DNA of 32,102 bases from Myxococcales bacterium (GTDB lineage Bacteria; Myxococcota_A; Polyangia; Polyangiales; Polyangiaceae), in contig JAJZQG010000089.1 of NCBI GenBank assembly GCA_021847645.1, positions 1 through 32,102 on the forward strand. Direction: 5' to 3'. The translations under genes and the position numbers were made by a program. Positions 30,802 through 32,102 of this stretch are shown here, piece after piece (positions within the stretch are counted from its first letter, which is position 1; each line of letters opens with the position of its first letter). The notes beneath the pieces were generated by a model. The model was not told the DNA's origin and did no database searches. It saw nothing but the letters and a program-made list of their open reading frames with translations.

Positions 30802-32102
30802 TCATGCGGGAATGACGGCGGCGGCCTGCAAGAGCGCGATCATCGTGCCGCACAGGGACAGGTCGAACGTATCGTCCGCAGCCAGGGGCGCGATCGGCTC
30901 GGCCTCGACGAACTCCCAGCCAGCGCGGTTCCATCGCACCACCAGTTTCGCGTTGCGGTACTCGGCCAGGAGCGGCCCGGCGTTGAGCGTGTGCTCCTGA
31001 CCGCCCGAGCGGGCCCGCACCACGGTCACGTCGCCGTTGCGCGCGATCATGAATGCGTCGTAAGGCGCTGCCCGGTAGTCGCGCTCGTCCAGGTGGATGC
31101 GCGGCTTGTCGCGCCAGGGTGCCCCCGCGGTCGGGCAGAACGTCGTGCAGTTGCCGCACTCGTTGCAGAAGTCGGCGACATTGACAATCTGCGTGCTCTG
31201 CTCGACCTCGAACGCGCGAATCCCGTCCACCACCAGCTCGCCGTCGGCGACGGCAAACGACGGGAGCTCGACCCGCACCGGCGCACACTCGTAGGCCTGA
31301 TTCGCCCGGTTCGGGCAGACGGTCACGCACAGGCTGCACATCGAGTCGCACCGCAGGCACCGGCTCGCCTCAGCTCGGGCGCTTTCGTCGTCGAACGGGT
31401 GCAGGACCTGTTCGAATCCCTTGCGTCGCTCCAGCTCCAGCTCGGGCGGGTGATTGCCCGGCCTGCGTCGGGTCCGCTCTTCGAGCAGCTCGGGGCGGCT
31501 CGGCGCCACGTCCCGCGGGGGCTGCTCGCGCAGCCTCACGCCGTGCCGGGCCGCGATCGCGCTCGCGATGCGCCGCCCGTCGGCCACCGCCTTGATGACG
31601 GTCGCGGGCCCACGCGCGGCGTCGCCGCCAACGAAGACGTCATCGACGTTGGTCTCGCCGGTTTCCGGGTCGACCTTGATGGTGCCGTCCTTGCGACGTT
31701 GGAGGCCGAGCGCGTCGAGGAAGTCGAGCAGGGGTTCCTGGCTGATGCCCACGAGGATCGTCTCGCAGGGCAGCTCGATGTGCGCGCCGGCAATGGGAAC
31801 CGGTCGCGGCCGGCCGGAGCCGTCGGGCTCCCCGAGCTGCATGCGCGCGCAGCGCAGCGCTCGTACCGTGCCGTCTTCCCGGAGCACCTCGACGGGAGCC
31901 AGCAGCTCTTGGATGGCGACACCCTCTTGCTGCGCGGCCTCGATCTCCTCGGCATCGGCGGGCATCTGGTCCAACGTGCGTCGGTAGACGATGGAAACCG
32001 TCCCCGTTCCCACGACGCGCCAGGCGGTGCGCGCCGCGTCCATCGCCGAGTTGCCGCCGCCAATCACCAGCACGCGCGGCCCGATCTCCGGAGTCCGGCC
32101 GT
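30802..32102 (-). CDS. ygfK: YgfK-like FAD/NAD(P) and 4Fe-4S oxidoreductase, partial (C-terminal 432 residues)
   Basis: The frame is open through the right edge (reading ...GRTPEIGPRVLVIGGGNSAMDAARTAWR), so the GTG at 32073 is internal and the N-terminal part is missing. Visible first is a pyridine-nucleotide-binding GGGNSAMD motif and VSIVYRR, with the FAD-site NVDDVFVGGDAARGPATVIKAVADGR, as in the small subunit of glutamate synthase. Two Fe-S clusters follow: CLRCDSMCSLCVTVCP (31312-31359 on the plus strand) and CNECGNCTTFCP (31132-31170). The order and the CPNRANQAYE sequence resemble the C-terminus of YgfK, annotated as a putative selenate reductase subunit. Substrate and partner subunits are not visible, so the physiological electron acceptor is unknown. 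Another fused GltD-type oxidoreductase remains possible. Confidence 0.75.
   Translation of the reverse strand, partial: GRTPEIGPRVLVIGGGNSAMDAARTAWRVVGTGTVSIVYRRTLDQMPADAEEIEAAQQEGVAIQELLAPVEVLREDGTVRALRCARMQLGEPDGSGRPRPVPIAGAHIELPCETILVGISQEPLLDFLDALGLQRRKDGTIKVDPETGETNVDDVFVGGDAARGPATVIKAVADGRRIASAIAARHGVRLREQPPRDVAPSRPELLEERTRRRPGNHPPELELERRKGFEQVLHPFDDESARAEASRCLRCDSMCSLCVTVCPNRANQAYECAPVRVELPSFAVADGELVVDGIRAFEVEQSTQIVNVADFCNECGNCTTFCPTAGAPWRDKPRIHLDERDYRAAPYDAFMIARNGDVTVVRARSGGQEHTLNAGPLLAEYRNAKLVVRWNRAGWEFVEAEPIAPLAADDTFDLSLCGTMIALLQAAAVIPA

Overview
The window reads as a stretch of chromosome from a myxobacterium (phylum Myxococcota, most likely the Polyangia side). The reasons are very high G+C with G/C-ending codons, long antisense open frames as shadows, and a gene stock rich in secreted or lipid-anchored proteins of unknown role, Ala/Pro/Ser-rich linkers, a eukaryote-like Ser/Thr kinase, a PP2C phosphatase, a receiver protein with a long Pro-Ala linker, and very large TPR and HEAT repeat proteins. 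Genus cannot be fixed from the sequence. I see no insertion sequence, phage, CRISPR array or replication origin, so this looks like ordinary core/accessory chromosome.

Layout. 1-1188 (minus): an RluA-type pseudouridine synthase overlapping by ATGA into queE (7-carboxy-7-deazaguanine synthase), which runs off the left edge. 1380-2255 (plus): receiver protein. 2271-6367 (minus): a three-gene run of membrane sulfatase/LtaS-like enzyme, secreted protein of unknown function, and membrane-anchored HExxH peptidase-like protein. 6551-6744 (plus): tRNA-Arg(UCG) and tRNA-Lys(CUU). 6745-7502: the only long gene-poor gap. 7503-8120 (plus): unknown protein with a possible winged-helix tail. 8253-10402 (minus): an overlapping pair of a regulator with two MerR-like modules and a B12-binding radical SAM enzyme. 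10583-13397 (plus): hotdog thioesterase-like protein, then a WD40-type propeller lipoprotein.

13400-21744 (minus): a one-direction block in the order CLC chloride transporter with CBS domains, TPR/HExxH protein, Ser/Thr kinase, and single-pass protein of unknown function. 22009-22870 (plus): two tandem small heat-shock proteins. 23118-23927 (minus): YafJ-type class II glutamine amidotransferase. 24080-25068 (plus): PilZ protein and a Cys-rich lipoprotein. 25139-30728 (plus): a 1363-residue exported TPR-HEAT protein and a membrane-anchored PP2C phosphatase. 30802-32102 (minus): the C-terminal part of a YgfK-like Fe-S/FAD oxidoreductase that runs off the right edge.

Themes. Envelope and signalling dominate: kinase, phosphatase, receiver and PilZ protein, surrounded by exported scaffold-like repeat proteins and two unrelated-looking proteins that share an HELxH...RWFxEG metallopeptidase signature. 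The least ordinary items are the dual-MerR/B12-radical-SAM pair with a dyad over its promoter, the CLC protein that appears to have lost both the GSGIP filter motif and the inner proton glutamate, and the TPR-HEAT/PP2C pair. No complete new defence or biosynthetic system is evident. All family calls were made by eye from motifs and have not been searched against a database.
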